Of a DNA stretch of 64,000 nucleotides, positions 36,878-45,161 are shown one piece after another (positions within the stretch are counted from its first letter, which is position 1; each line of letters opens with the position of its first letter). The stretch comes from Dyella jiangningensis (lineage in GTDB: Bacteria > Pseudomonadota > Gammaproteobacteria > Xanthomonadales > Rhodanobacteraceae): positions 434,001-498,000 of the forward strand of contig NZ_NFZS01000004.1 in NCBI RefSeq assembly GCF_003264855.1. The letters are read 5' to 3'. The notes under the pieces were generated by a model, which worked only from the letters and a program-made list of their open reading frames with translations, did not search any database and was not told the DNA's origin. Position numbers and translations under genes: made by a program.

Positions 36878-37717
36878 GTGATCCAGAACGTCGAGTTCCG
36901 CTTCGAGGGCGGCCGCAGCGGTGTGCTGCTTATCCACGGCCTCACCGGCACGCCGGCCGAGATGCGCCTGGTCGGCAAGGGCCTGAACCGTGCCGGTTTC
37001 AGCGTGTACGGCATGCAGCTGGCCGGTCACTGCGGTGACGCCAAGGACCTGCTCGCCACCGACTGGCACGACTGGTACGCCAGCGTCGTGAAGGCCGCCG
37101 AGCAGTTCCGCCAGGAAGTGGACCACTTGTTCGTCGCCGGCCTGTCGATGGGCGCGGTGCTCGCGCTGAAGCTCGCCGCCGATCATCCCGACTGGGTGAA
37201 GGGCGTGGGCGTCTACGGCGCCACCTTCAAGTACGATGGCTGGGCCACGCCGTGGTACGGCAAGTTCTCCTTCCTGCTGCCGCTGATAGACAAGCTCGGC
37301 ATCGGCCGCAACTGGATGGTGCATGAGGAAGAACCCTATGGCCTGCGCGATGAGCGCCTGCGCCAGCAGATCAGCTCGCTGATGCTGGGCGGCGACAGCG
37401 CCGCGGCCGGCCTGCCGGGCAACCCGTGGCCGTCGCTCGCCGAGATGTACAAGATGGCCGCCGTGGTGCGTCGCGACCTGCCCAAGGTCAACGCGCCGTG
37501 CCTGATCGCACACGCCACCGAAGACGACATCGCGAGCATCGAGAATGCCTACCTGGTGGAGCGCTCGGTGTCCGGCCCGGTGGAAACGCTGTGGCTGGAA
37601 GACAGCTATCACATGATCACCATCGACCGCGAACGCCGCGTGCTGATCGATCGCTCCGCCGCGTTCTTCCAGCAGATCGCCGCCACCTACGAACCCGCCG
37701 CCCGCGCTGCAGCCTGA
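36878..37717 (+). CDS. alpha/beta hydrolase, carboxylesterase/monoacylglycerol-lipase type
   Basis: This is a 279-residue cytoplasmic hydrolase. It has the oxyanion HGLTGTPAEM motif, nucleophile GLSMG (serine near residue 90), an acidic residue in THATEDDIASIE-like context (HATEDD) and the histidine in DSYHMITID. This is the pattern of short-chain carboxylesterases and thioesterase-like lipases. The GTG start at 36878 has GGAG upstream. It begins a run of tightly spaced genes (next start 9 bp later), so it may hydrolyse an acyl ester or thioester in that pathway; this is inference. Confidence 0.82.
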   Translation: MIQNVEFRFEGGRSGVLLIHGLTGTPAEMRLVGKGLNRAGFSVYGMQLAGHCGDAKDLLATDWHDWYASVVKAAEQFRQEVDHLFVAGLSMGAVLALKLAADHPDWVKGVGVYGATFKYDGWATPWYGKFSFLLPLIDKLGIGRNWMVHEEEPYGLRDERLRQQISSLMLGGDSAAAGLPGNPWPSLAEMYKMAAVVRRDLPKVNAPCLIAHATEDDIASIENAYLVERSVSGPVETLWLEDSYHMITIDRERRVLIDRSAAFFQQIAATYEPAARAAA

Positions 37718-37726
37718 GGAAGTCGC

Positions 37727-38092
37727 ATGACTCCCCTGGTCGTTGCACTGTGGCTGTTGAACGTCACCCTCGACACCGTCGGCCAGCTCGCCTTCAAGGC
37801 GGCGGCCGGCGATCCGCGTGCGGGTGACGGCGTCGCGCGCTGGAAGTACATGGCGTCGCGCCCGTGGATCTGGATCGGCGTGGTGTCCTACGTCGTCGAA
37901 TTCCTGGTGTGGATCGCCTTCCTCTCGCTGGTGGATCTCTCCGAAGGCGTGCTGCTGGGCTCGATCAACATCGTGGTGATCATGATCGCCGGCCGCATCC
38001 TGTTCAAAGAAAAGCTGACCCCGCTGCGCGTGACCGGCATCCTGCTGGTAACCGCGGGCGTGGCCATCGTCGGCGTGGCGGGCGGAGGTTGA
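37727..38092 (+). CDS. EamA/SMR-like four-helix membrane protein, first of a pair
   Basis: This is a 121-residue protein with four predicted membrane segments, the size of one half of an EamA transporter, with SMR-like GSINIVVIMIAGRILFKEKLTPLRVTGILLVTAGV at its end. Two such half-proteins in tandem recall ArnE/ArnF, which flip aminoarabinose-lipid across the inner membrane. It is followed 4 bp later by the second half. The cargo is unknown; the nearby ACP, ketosynthase and aminotransferase suggest a lipid-linked product. Confidence 0.8.
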   Translation: MTPLVVALWLLNVTLDTVGQLAFKAAAGDPRAGDGVARWKYMASRPWIWIGVVSYVVEFLVWIAFLSLVDLSEGVLLGSINIVVIMIAGRILFKEKLTPLRVTGILLVTAGVAIVGVAGGG

Positions 38093-38096
38093 TCGC

Positions 38097-38534
38097 ATGA
38101 GTCGCACCCGCTTCTACGCCATTGGCTTCACCATCCTGGTGCTGTTCGACACCCTGGTGCAGCTGAGCTTCAAGTACGCCGGCAACCATGCCTTCCCGCC
38201 CGAGGCGAACTGGGCGTGGATCGTGCGCGTGTTCGGTCATCCGTGGATCTACGTCGCGGTGATCGGCTACGTCGGCAACTTCTTCACCTGGATGACGCTG
38301 CTCAAGCACGCGCCCATCGGCCCGGCGTTCGCCGTCACGCATCTCGAAGTAGTCAGCGTGATGCTGTTCTCCGTGTGGCTGTTCCAGGAACCGCTGACGT
38401 GGCCGCGGGTGATCGGCGCCGCGACCATCGTCGCGGGCATCATCTGCCTCGCGTTCGCCGAAAGCAGCGCACACCCCGAGAACGACGCACCGACCGAAGC
38501 GAAGGGTGCGCTGGGCGTGACCGCGGGCGACTAG
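38097..38534 (+). CDS. EamA/SMR-like four-helix membrane protein, second of a pair
   Basis: This is a 145-residue protein with four membrane segments and the EamA-type end VTHLEVVSVMLFSVWLFQEPLTWPRVIGAATIVAGI, then a polar tail. With the gene before it this probably forms a heterodimeric transporter or flippase. The TAG stop (38532-38534) is followed at the very next base by the palindromic element at 38535. Confidence 0.8.
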   Translation: MSRTRFYAIGFTILVLFDTLVQLSFKYAGNHAFPPEANWAWIVRVFGHPWIYVAVIGYVGNFFTWMTLLKHAPIGPAFAVTHLEVVSVMLFSVWLFQEPLTWPRVIGAATIVAGIICLAFAESSAHPENDAPTEAKGALGVTAGD

Positions 38535-38802
38535 AGAGCCTGCCCCATGCCGTTCCATAGCCCGCGTTGCTCCAGTGAGACCCCCAGAGCGTGGTGGACG
38601 GCGCGGCGCCTGGCTGGCCGCCAGGTCAAGCCGTACGCCGTGCTATGGGGGTCTCACTGGAGCAACCCTTTGGGCCGGGTCTGTTTGCCCACAGGCCTGC
38701 GTCATCGTTCGATCGTGTATCGACATACACTCACTCTCTCTTCCTTGACCTGCGGGCAAACAGCTTCCGGCGCGGGCTATGGAACGGCATGGGGCAGGCT
38801 CT
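38535..38802. mobile_element. nested-palindrome (MITE-like / structured RNA) element, copy 2
   Basis: Perfect 32-bp outer inverted repeats (38535-38566 and 38771-38802) begin AGAGCCTGCCCCATGCCGTT. Arm 1 is a perfect 20-bp repeat (38567-38586 with 38646-38665). It is continued by a wobble-containing helix (38588-38598 with 38634-38644) and a tip CTGG-CTGGCCG-CCAG followed by GTCAAGCCG. Arm 2 (38681-38697 with 38747-38763) encloses GTGTAT-cgac-ATACAC (38715-38730) and a pyrimidine-rich run. It fills the gap between the EamA stop and the aminotransferase ATG exactly. Core and fold match the element at 1328-1692; the outer arms do not. Confidence 0.82.
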
Positions 38803-38803
38803 A

Positions 38804-40012
38804 ATGACCCGCGAGCTGCCGCCCACCGCTGGACTGCCGCTCCACCTGAACGACCTGTGGCCGGGCCAGGCACCGTTCGCCGAACGTGTGGCTGCCTGGC
38901 TGGGCGTGCCGCACCTGCAGCTCGAATGCTCCGGCACTGCCGCCATGGTGGTGGCGTTGCGCGCGATGCATCGCCTGCGTCCGCAACGCGATGAAGTGAT
39001 CGTGCCCGCGTGGACCTGCCCGCTGGTGGCTTTGGCCATCCATCGCGCCGGCCTGAAGCCGCGCCTGTGCGATCTCGCGGTGAACCATTTCGACATGGAC
39101 ATCGTGCAACTGGCCACCTTGGCGAATGCGAAGACGCTCGCCATCGTTCCCACCCATATTGCCGGTCGCGTGGCCGACGTGAACGCTTCGCTCGACATCG
39201 CGCACCGCGCGGGCGCCTACGTGCTGGAAGACGCGGCACAGGCGCTGGGTGCGCAGCAGGATGGCCGCAGCGTCGGCCTGCTGGGCGATGCGGGCTTCTT
39301 CAGCCTCGCCGTGGGCAAGGGTCTCACCCTGTTCGAGGGCGGCCTGCTGCTGACGCGTGACGTGGTGCTGCGCGATGCCTTCGGCGCGAGCCACGACGCC
39401 ACCATCAAACCCGACCGGCGCATGGACTGGCAACGGGCGCTGGAACTGATCGGCTACACGCTCGCCTATCGCCCTTCCCTGCTGCCGCTGGCCTACGGGC
39501 GTCCGCTGCGCAAGGCGCTGGCGGCGGGCGATCCGGTGGCGGCCGTCGGCGACGATTTCGGTCCGGACATACCGCTGCACACGGTCAGCCGCTGGCGGCA
39601 GGCGGTCGGCACGCGTGCATTGCGACGATTGCCGGCCTTCCTGGAAGCCACGCGGGCACAGGCTTTGCCGCGCGTATCGCGCCTGCGCCACATCGCCGGC
39701 ATCACGGCATTCGATGACGCGCCCGGCCAGCGCGGCGCGTGGCCGTTCCTGCTGCTGACGCTGCCCGACCAGGCCCAGCGCGACAAGGCGCTGCAGACGC
39801 TATGGACCGCCGGCCTCGGCGTCAGTCGCCTGTTCATCCACGCCCTGCCTGACTACGGCTACCTGCGCGACGTGGTTACCGACGCGCCGCTGCCGAACGC
39901 CCGCGATTTCGCTGCGCGCTCGCTGACCATCACCAACAGCCCATGGCTGGACGACGCCACCTTCGAGTCGATCTGTACCGTGCTGGAGCGCACCGTGAAG
40001 CCGTCGCGCTGA
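38804..40012 (+). CDS. DegT/DnrJ/EryC1/StrS-type PLP aminotransferase
   Basis: This is a 402-residue protein. Family motifs are CSGTAAMVVAL (phosphate binding), the WTCPLV loop, LEDAAQALGA with Asp143 contacting the PLP ring, and the Schiff-base lysine in FFSLAVGKGLTLFEGG (Lys172). Such enzymes aminate keto-sugars or related carbonyls on lipid or nucleotide carriers (compare ArnB). ATG 38804 follows the palindromic element by one base, so its promoter or translation signal must come from the element or from read-through. It is convergent with the CPBP gene. Confidence 0.82.
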   Translation: MTRELPPTAGLPLHLNDLWPGQAPFAERVAAWLGVPHLQLECSGTAAMVVALRAMHRLRPQRDEVIVPAWTCPLVALAIHRAGLKPRLCDLAVNHFDMDIVQLATLANAKTLAIVPTHIAGRVADVNASLDIAHRAGAYVLEDAAQALGAQQDGRSVGLLGDAGFFSLAVGKGLTLFEGGLLLTRDVVLRDAFGASHDATIKPDRRMDWQRALELIGYTLAYRPSLLPLAYGRPLRKALAAGDPVAAVGDDFGPDIPLHTVSRWRQAVGTRALRRLPAFLEATRAQALPRVSRLRHIAGITAFDDAPGQRGAWPFLLLTLPDQAQRDKALQTLWTAGLGVSRLFIHALPDYGYLRDVVTDAPLPNARDFAARSLTITNSPWLDDATFESICTVLERTVKPSR

Positions 40013-40016
40013 TCAC

Positions 40017-40832
40017 TCAGCGCGCGTCGGGAACGGCTGGCGAGCCACGCTTGCCGCTGGAAAGAAAGAGCAGCGCTCCCGCGGCCAGCACGAGGCATGG
40101 ACTGATCAACGATGCTCCAACCCCGGCGGGCACCACCACGCCGAGCATGACGATGGCATTGCTGGCGGCATGCATGAAGACGCACAGCAGGATGCTGCGC
40201 GTACGGCTGTAGAGCCAGCCGAACAGCAAAGCGTTGCCCGCGACGCCCACCAGAAACGGACCGAACTGGCCGTGGTATTGGCTGACCCCGGGCAGGAAGA
40301 ACAGCGGCAGGTGCCACACCGCCCAGATCGGGCCAATCAACCATGCAGCGCGCGCCTGGCCCAGCATCGGTCCCCATGCCTCCTGGGCAACGCCGCGCCA
40401 ACCCAATTCCTCCAGGCCACCACCGATGATGGTCATGGCGAACAGCAACGGGAACACATACCAGGGCTTGATGGCCAACTGCCCCCACGTGGCAGGATGC
40501 AACGCCCCCGCGATGCCGACGGCAACGAAAGCCAGCACGATCGGCGTGCCTATCGCCACGGCATACCACGCTGGCGGTAACCGCCAGCGCAGCACACGCT
40601 GATTGAATTCGCACAACGGCACGTCGGTCCGGGTCAGGTAGACGGCGCCGTAGGCGGCGATGGTCGGTCCCAGGCCACCGAGTACGTACAGCGACATGAA
40701 AGGCCATTCGCCGTAAGCGGTTGCCTGGTGCTGCGCCATGAGGATCAGCGCTCCCCACGCGCACCAGCTGATGCCAAAGGCGAGCGCGAGAAACGTCCGC
40801 ACGCGACGATGGGAGGAAATGAGCTCGACCAT
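40017..40832 (-). CDS. CPBP-family intramembrane metalloprotease
   Basis: This is a 271-residue protein with about eight membrane segments. CPBP/CAAX-like motifs are present: GGGLEELGWRG (EExxxR), PIWAVWHLPLFF and FMHAASNAIV. Bacterial members cleave peptides within the membrane or serve as bacteriocin immunity proteins. The link to its neighbours is unknown. The start is ATG 40832; upstream codons do not fit the family. Confidence 0.85.
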   Translation of the reverse strand: MVELISSHRRVRTFLALAFGISWCAWGALILMAQHQATAYGEWPFMSLYVLGGLGPTIAAYGAVYLTRTDVPLCEFNQRVLRWRLPPAWYAVAIGTPIVLAFVAVGIAGALHPATWGQLAIKPWYVFPLLFAMTIIGGGLEELGWRGVAQEAWGPMLGQARAAWLIGPIWAVWHLPLFFLPGVSQYHGQFGPFLVGVAGNALLFGWLYSRTRSILLCVFMHAASNAIVMLGVVVPAGVGASLISPCLVLAAGALLFLSSGKRGSPAVPDAR

Positions 40833-40942
40833 AGCGAACGCACCGTCCAAACGGGCCACCGGAATGAGCCGGCACTCCGCCACGCTTGCCGCCTTATATC
40901 TACGCCATGCCTGCCCTGCCGATGGAGCGTCGACCGATCCCC

Positions 40943-41818
40943 TTACACGCTGCTTTCCGCGATCGCCGCGAGCAGGCGGCTGTTGAAGGCGCGCTGCTGC
41001 GCCTGCCATGCGTCCAGCTCGCTTTGCGGGATCGGCTCCTGCCCATCCATGCCGCTGAGCAAGCGTTTCCACCACGTGCGGTACTGGTACGCGGAGACTT
41101 CGCCGTTGATGTCGCTTGCGATGATGCGTCCGCGCAGCGCCTCGATGATGGCCAACGCATGGTCTTCTTCCATGCGCCCCTGGTCCCAGTTGGTACGTGC
41201 GGTGTCGACGCTGAATGCATCCTTGTCGATCGAGAGATAGGTGGCCTGCGGCGCCTGCCGCAGCTGCTGGACGAAGGCTGCGGTGAGCTCGTCCGGATCA
41301 TCGAAACGCCGGAACGCATCGGACAGGCCCAGCCTGGCCGCCCAGTCCACGTTCACGTCCATGCACCAGTAGCTGAGCTTGCCGGCCTGCAGCGGACGCA
41401 GGTAGTTCTCCCACGCATGCTTCGCGCCGATGTCGCCCGAGGTGATGCCCACGACGTGCACGTGCGTGACATAGGGCAGCATGGCCACGCGACGCACCCA
41501 TGAACCGCAATGGATGCCCCACGGGAAACGCATGTTGTCCGGATGATTGTCGAACACCACCAGCTGGAACGGCCCACGTGCGCGCTGGCGCTCAACCAGC
41601 GGCCAGGTGAGATGGTGATAGTCGCCCGAACCCATCAGCACCGTGCCGTAGCTGGCCGGCGCCTCGCCATCGAGCTTCGCGCGAAGCCGGTTGAACGTCC
41701 GCAACGTGCAACCGAAACGGATCGCTTCCTGCCAGTCCGACAGGGCGATCGTCGTCGCACCCGGCAAGTCGCCCACCGAGCCGTCGAAGTCCAGAATCAG
41801 CGGTTCACGCCTGTTCAT
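40943..41818 (-). CDS. arginase/ureohydrolase-fold protein
   Basis: This is a 291-residue protein with the metal-binding layout of the arginase fold: GSGDYHH (63-69), VFDNHPDN (D90, H92, D94) and LSIDKDAFS (D198, D200). These match the GGDH, DxHxD and SxDxD motifs of ureohydrolases, with some changes. It may hydrolyse a guanidino compound or be a relative with another amidohydrolase role. Its first 14 bases overlap the end of the GNAT gene, so both are translated together. Substrate not deducible. Confidence 0.75.
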   Translation of the reverse strand: MNRREPLILDFDGSVGDLPGATTIALSDWQEAIRFGCTLRTFNRLRAKLDGEAPASYGTVLMGSGDYHHLTWPLVERQRARGPFQLVVFDNHPDNMRFPWGIHCGSWVRRVAMLPYVTHVHVVGITSGDIGAKHAWENYLRPLQAGKLSYWCMDVNVDWAARLGLSDAFRRFDDPDELTAAFVQQLRQAPQATYLSIDKDAFSVDTARTNWDQGRMEEDHALAIIEALRGRIIASDINGEVSAYQYRTWWKRLLSGMDGQEPIPQSELDAWQAQQRAFNSRLLAAIAESSV

Positions 41819-42863
41819 GCGTTGCCCATTGGCTGTCGCTTTCGAAGAACCGGCCCAACTTTCGCGCCAGCATGCGCAACAGCGGATTGCGCAGGTAGAT
41901 CGCGTGCCGGGTCAGGGTGAATTTTGCACCCAGATAGGACTTGATTTCAGGGTCCGTCCAGCCCGCCACGTAATGCGTGAGGCCCTGTTCGCGCGCAAAG
42001 GCCAGATTGTGGAACCAGCTGGTGAAATAAAGGTTCTGTTCGCGTGCTTGCGGATAGGCAAAACCGACGTACTTGTCGATCAGCTTGCCTGCCACCACGA
42101 AGCACAGGTTCCAGCCGATCGTCACATCCTGGTGACGATAGACGAACACCACACCACCGTTGGCGGCGTCACGCAGCACGGCGGCGAAGAAATCGCGACT
42201 CAACTTGTCGAAATGGATTTCGCTCTGCGCGTACACGTTCTCGTAAAGCGCGTAATACGCATCGACCGTGGCGTCATCGACGAACATCGCATCGCCGCAG
42301 CGCACCGGTTCCACCACTACGTCGTCGCGCTTGCGCAACTTGCGCCGGATGTCCTTGCGCCGACCTGAAGAAAGGCGTGCGAGGTACTCGTCTTCGCTGG
42401 CGAAATCGATCGGCACGTAGGCCAGCGCCTGGCCTTCCAGCAGCACGAAGCCGTTGTCGGCACATGCGTCGCCAAACCGGCGACACCATTCGGCCGCATC
42501 GGCGTCGAACAACGGCGAGGCTTGCGGTATGTCCTTCACGATCAGCAGGCGTTGCCTGCGTCCCAGTGCGTCGCGCAGGGCACGCGCCAGCGCGTAAGGA
42601 TCGGCACCGCGCGGAAACAGCGCGTACTCGGACACCGTCGTGCCCACGAACGCCGTGCGCCAACGCAACAGCTTTCCCCACCACCGGTAACCGGGCGCGT
42701 GCATCACCTTGTCCCGCGCCTCGGCATCGGCCGTGGTGAGCAGGTCGAACGGCGCGATGAAGGCCGGCGTGCCGGCCGCCTCGAGCACGCTGAAACCGAT
42801 GGGGGGATGCTCGGCGAAACGGGCGACCAGGGCATCCGGCTCAAGCTGATTCAGATACCGCAC
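41805..42863 (-). CDS. GNAT-superfamily (FemAB/BioF2-like) acyltransferase
   Basis: This is a 352-residue protein of the Acetyltransf_6 type. Its EYLARLSSGRRKDIRRKLRKRD motif and the C-terminal KYVGFAYPQAREQNLYFTSWFHNLAF then YVAGWTDPEIKSYLGAKF are typical. Members transfer aminoacyl or acyl groups to amines in cell-wall, exopolysaccharide or lipid synthesis. It is divergent from an acyl-carrier-protein gene, which is a natural acyl source. Chosen start: GTG 42863 with GGGAA upstream; a longer ORF to 42998 lacks similarity. Confidence 0.75.
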   Translation of the reverse strand: MRYLNQLEPDALVARFAEHPPIGFSVLEAAGTPAFIAPFDLLTTADAEARDKVMHAPGYRWWGKLLRWRTAFVGTTVSEYALFPRGADPYALARALRDALGRRQRLLIVKDIPQASPLFDADAAEWCRRFGDACADNGFVLLEGQALAYVPIDFASEDEYLARLSSGRRKDIRRKLRKRDDVVVEPVRCGDAMFVDDATVDAYYALYENVYAQSEIHFDKLSRDFFAAVLRDAANGGVVFVYRHQDVTIGWNLCFVVAGKLIDKYVGFAYPQAREQNLYFTSWFHNLAFAREQGLTHYVAGWTDPEIKSYLGAKFTLTRHAIYLRNPLLRMLARKLGRFFESDSQWATHEQA

Positions 42864-43092
42864 GTGGTGTTTCCCAGGGATACAGACCGCATAGCATAAG
42901 GCCCCGCCTGCTCCGGCGGCAGGCCCCGCGGCCTGCCAAAGATTCGTGAAAGGCAGCCACGGCACGATGATCGCGTACCGTTCCGTATGCACCGGCATTC
43001 TGGACTTTGCCGTGGCGGTTGGTCAGGCTTGTGCAGGGGGCTTCCTAGCGATGCCCTACCACCCCGGCGCCATGGAAACCAGGAAAGCAAAC

Positions 43093-43347
43093 ATGAGCAC
43101 AGTTCAGCAGGAAACCTTCGACATCATTGCCAAGCAGGCCAAGATCGACATCGCCACGATCAAGCCCGAGTCCACCCTCAAGGACCTTGGCATCGCCTCG
43201 CTGGACGCCATCGAAGTGCTGTTCGACCTGGAAGAACACTTCAACATCAACCTGCCGAACGAAGACACCGACTTCGACAACGGCACCGTCGGCCAGCTTG
43301 TCGAGGCGATCGAACGCCAGATCGCCCAGAAGGCCACCGAGGGCTAA
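43093..43347 (+). CDS. specialised acyl carrier protein (NodF-like)
   Basis: This is an 84-residue protein. The phosphopantetheine attachment site is DLGIASLDAIE with Ser36, a variant of the DSL motif with Ala before the serine. The flanking helices VLFDLEEHFNINLPNED are acidic as in ACPs. The variant site and its ketosynthase partner resemble NodF/NodE, which make special acyl chains, rather than the housekeeping AcpP. Ribosome site AGGAAAG precedes ATG 43093. An in-frame ATG at 43072 is possible. Confidence 0.88.
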   Translation: MSTVQQETFDIIAKQAKIDIATIKPESTLKDLGIASLDAIEVLFDLEEHFNINLPNEDTDFDNGTVGQLVEAIERQIAQKATEG

Positions 43348-43365
43348 GCAAAGAGCCTGCTGAAC

Positions 43366-44580
43366 ATGCGTCGTATCGTCATCACCGGCATGGGCGCGAT
43401 CTGCGCCCTGGGCCACGATGCGCCTTCCGTGTGGAAGGCGATGACCGAAGGCCGTTCCGGCATCGGTCCCATCCATCACATCCAGCCGGGGCAACTGCGC
43501 AACGGCGGCATCGCCGCGGAAGTCACGGATTACGATCCGGCGAACTTCTTCGACGACGCGCGCCGTTCGCTGCTCGATCCCTTCAGCGAATACGCGCTGA
43601 TCGCCGCCCGGGAGGCCATCCAGCAATCGGGCATCCGCTTCGAAGGCGAGGCGGCTTCGCGAGCGGCAGTGGTGATCGGCACGGGTGCCGGTGGCGAGAC
43701 CACGCGCGACGATCTCTACGAGCGTCTTTACGGCGAACACCAGGGGCGTTTCCACCCGCTGGGCATCGTACGCATGATGATGAACGCGCCGGCCAGCCAG
43801 GTGAGCATGGTGCACGGCATCACCGGCCCCTCCTTCGTGGTGGCCAGCGCCTGCGCCTCGTCGAATCACGCGTTCGCGCAGGCCGCGCTGATGATCCGCA
43901 GCGGCATGATCGACGCCGCCGTAGTGGGCGGCACCGAAGCCTGCATCACGCTGGGCACGTTGCGCGCGTGGGAAGCCATGCGCGTGCTGGCGCCCGACAC
44001 CTGCCGCCCCTTCAGCCAGGGTCGTCGCGGCCTGGTGCTGGGCGAAGGCGCAGCCATGTATGTGATCGAAACGCTGGAGTCCGCTCGCGCACGCGGCGCG
44101 GAAATCATCTGCGAACTGGTTGGTACGGGCATGAGTTCCGATGCCGGTGACATCGCTGCTCCGTCGGATATCGGTGCAGCCGCTGCCATGAACATGGCCC
44201 TGCGCGATGGTGGCGTGTCACCCGACCAGGTGGACTACATCAACGCGCACGGCACCGGCACCGTGGCGAACGACAGTACCGAGACGCGCGCCATTCACCG
44301 CGTCTTTGGTGAGCATGCGCGCGAGCTGTGGATTTCCTCGACCAAGCCCATGCACGGCCACGCCTTGGGCGCCGGCGGTGCGCTGGAACTGGTGGCGGCG
44401 ATCGGCGCCATCCACGACGGCATCGTGCCGCCCACGCTGAATTACCTCGGCCCCGATCCGGCCTGCGACCTCGACTATGTGCCGAACGAAGCACGCGAGC
44501 GCAAGGTCGATGTTGCCATCAGCAACTCGTTCGCCTTCGGCGGCCTCAACGCGGTCATTGCGATTCGCCGCGCGCCTTGA
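43366..44580 (+). CDS. beta-ketoacyl-ACP synthase (FabF/NodE-like)
   Basis: This is a 404-residue condensing enzyme with the Cys-His-His triad: Cys163 in ASACASSNHAF, His295 in NAHGTGT and His332 in MHGHALGAGG, plus Lys327 in STKPMHG and the C-terminal SNSFAFGGLNA. It elongates acyl chains on the ACP encoded 18 bp upstream. It is stand-alone and outside any fab cluster, so a dedicated lipid or secondary-metabolite role is likely. A GC-rich hairpin repeat follows the stop directly. Confidence 0.9.
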   Translation: MRRIVITGMGAICALGHDAPSVWKAMTEGRSGIGPIHHIQPGQLRNGGIAAEVTDYDPANFFDDARRSLLDPFSEYALIAAREAIQQSGIRFEGEAASRAAVVIGTGAGGETTRDDLYERLYGEHQGRFHPLGIVRMMMNAPASQVSMVHGITGPSFVVASACASSNHAFAQAALMIRSGMIDAAVVGGTEACITLGTLRAWEAMRVLAPDTCRPFSQGRRGLVLGEGAAMYVIETLESARARGAEIICELVGTGMSSDAGDIAAPSDIGAAAAMNMALRDGGVSPDQVDYINAHGTGTVANDSTETRAIHRVFGEHARELWISSTKPMHGHALGAGGALELVAAIGAIHDGIVPPTLNYLGPDPACDLDYVPNEARERKVDVAISNSFAFGGLNAVIAIRRAP

Positions 44581-44582
44581 CC

Positions 44583-44620
44583 CCCTCTCCCCTCCGGGGA
44601 GAGGGCTGGGGTGAGGGGCA
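44583..44620. repeat. GC-rich hairpin repeat, family C
   Basis: CCCTCTCCCC (44583-44592) pairs perfectly with GGGGAGAGGG (44596-44605), followed by CTGGGGTGAGGGG. The same repeat type occurs as a facing pair inside argE (59468-59559). Here it starts two bases after the ketosynthase stop codon. Confidence 0.75.
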
Positions 44621-44647
44621 ACCTGGCGACAGCGCCAGAGAAAATCA

Positions 44648-45022
44648 CTAAGCGCCGACGCGCTGCCTCACGGCATCCATGTCACGCACCGGGCGCACTT
44701 CGATGCGTCCCGTACGAGCCCAGGGAAACGAACTGGCGATGCGCAGGGCGTCGTCCATGTTCTCCGCTTCGATCAGGTTGAAACCGCCGAGGTATTCCTT
44801 GGCCTCGGCGAATGGGCCATCCATCACGCTCATCTTGTTGTCGCGCATGCGCAGCGACTTGGCCTGCGCCGGCGATTCAAGCTGCATCGAATCGAGCAGG
44901 CAGCCCTCTTCGCGCAGGGCATCGGCCTTTTCGAAACAGCCCTTCATCATAGTGTCGAACTCGCCTTGCGGCAGTGCGTCGAGCAGGGTGTCGTCGTTGT
45001 AGATCATGACCAGGAACTTCAT
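44648..45022 (-). CDS. YCII/DGPF-domain protein
   Basis: This is a 124-residue protein of the YciI-like superfamily with the DGPFAEAKEYLGGF signature and MKFLVMIYND start. Relatives are often encoded next to ECF sigma factors or act as small dehalogenase-like enzymes; neither partner is here. ATG 45022 follows GGGAGG by four bases. Function unknown. Confidence 0.85.
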   Translation of the reverse strand: MKFLVMIYNDDTLLDALPQGEFDTMMKGCFEKADALREEGCLLDSMQLESPAQAKSLRMRDNKMSVMDGPFAEAKEYLGGFNLIEAENMDDALRIASSFPWARTGRIEVRPVRDMDAVRQRVGA

Positions 45023-45161
45023 GCTGCCTCCCATGGCGAGCGCGGCGTGATCGCGCCGCCCATGATGCCGTCATCCCGCGGGGGATGCACGTTCAGGCGC
45101 GTCCCAGGCCGATGTGCGACCGCGGCACGACGCGGTCATGCCAAGGTCCTACACTCGACCC

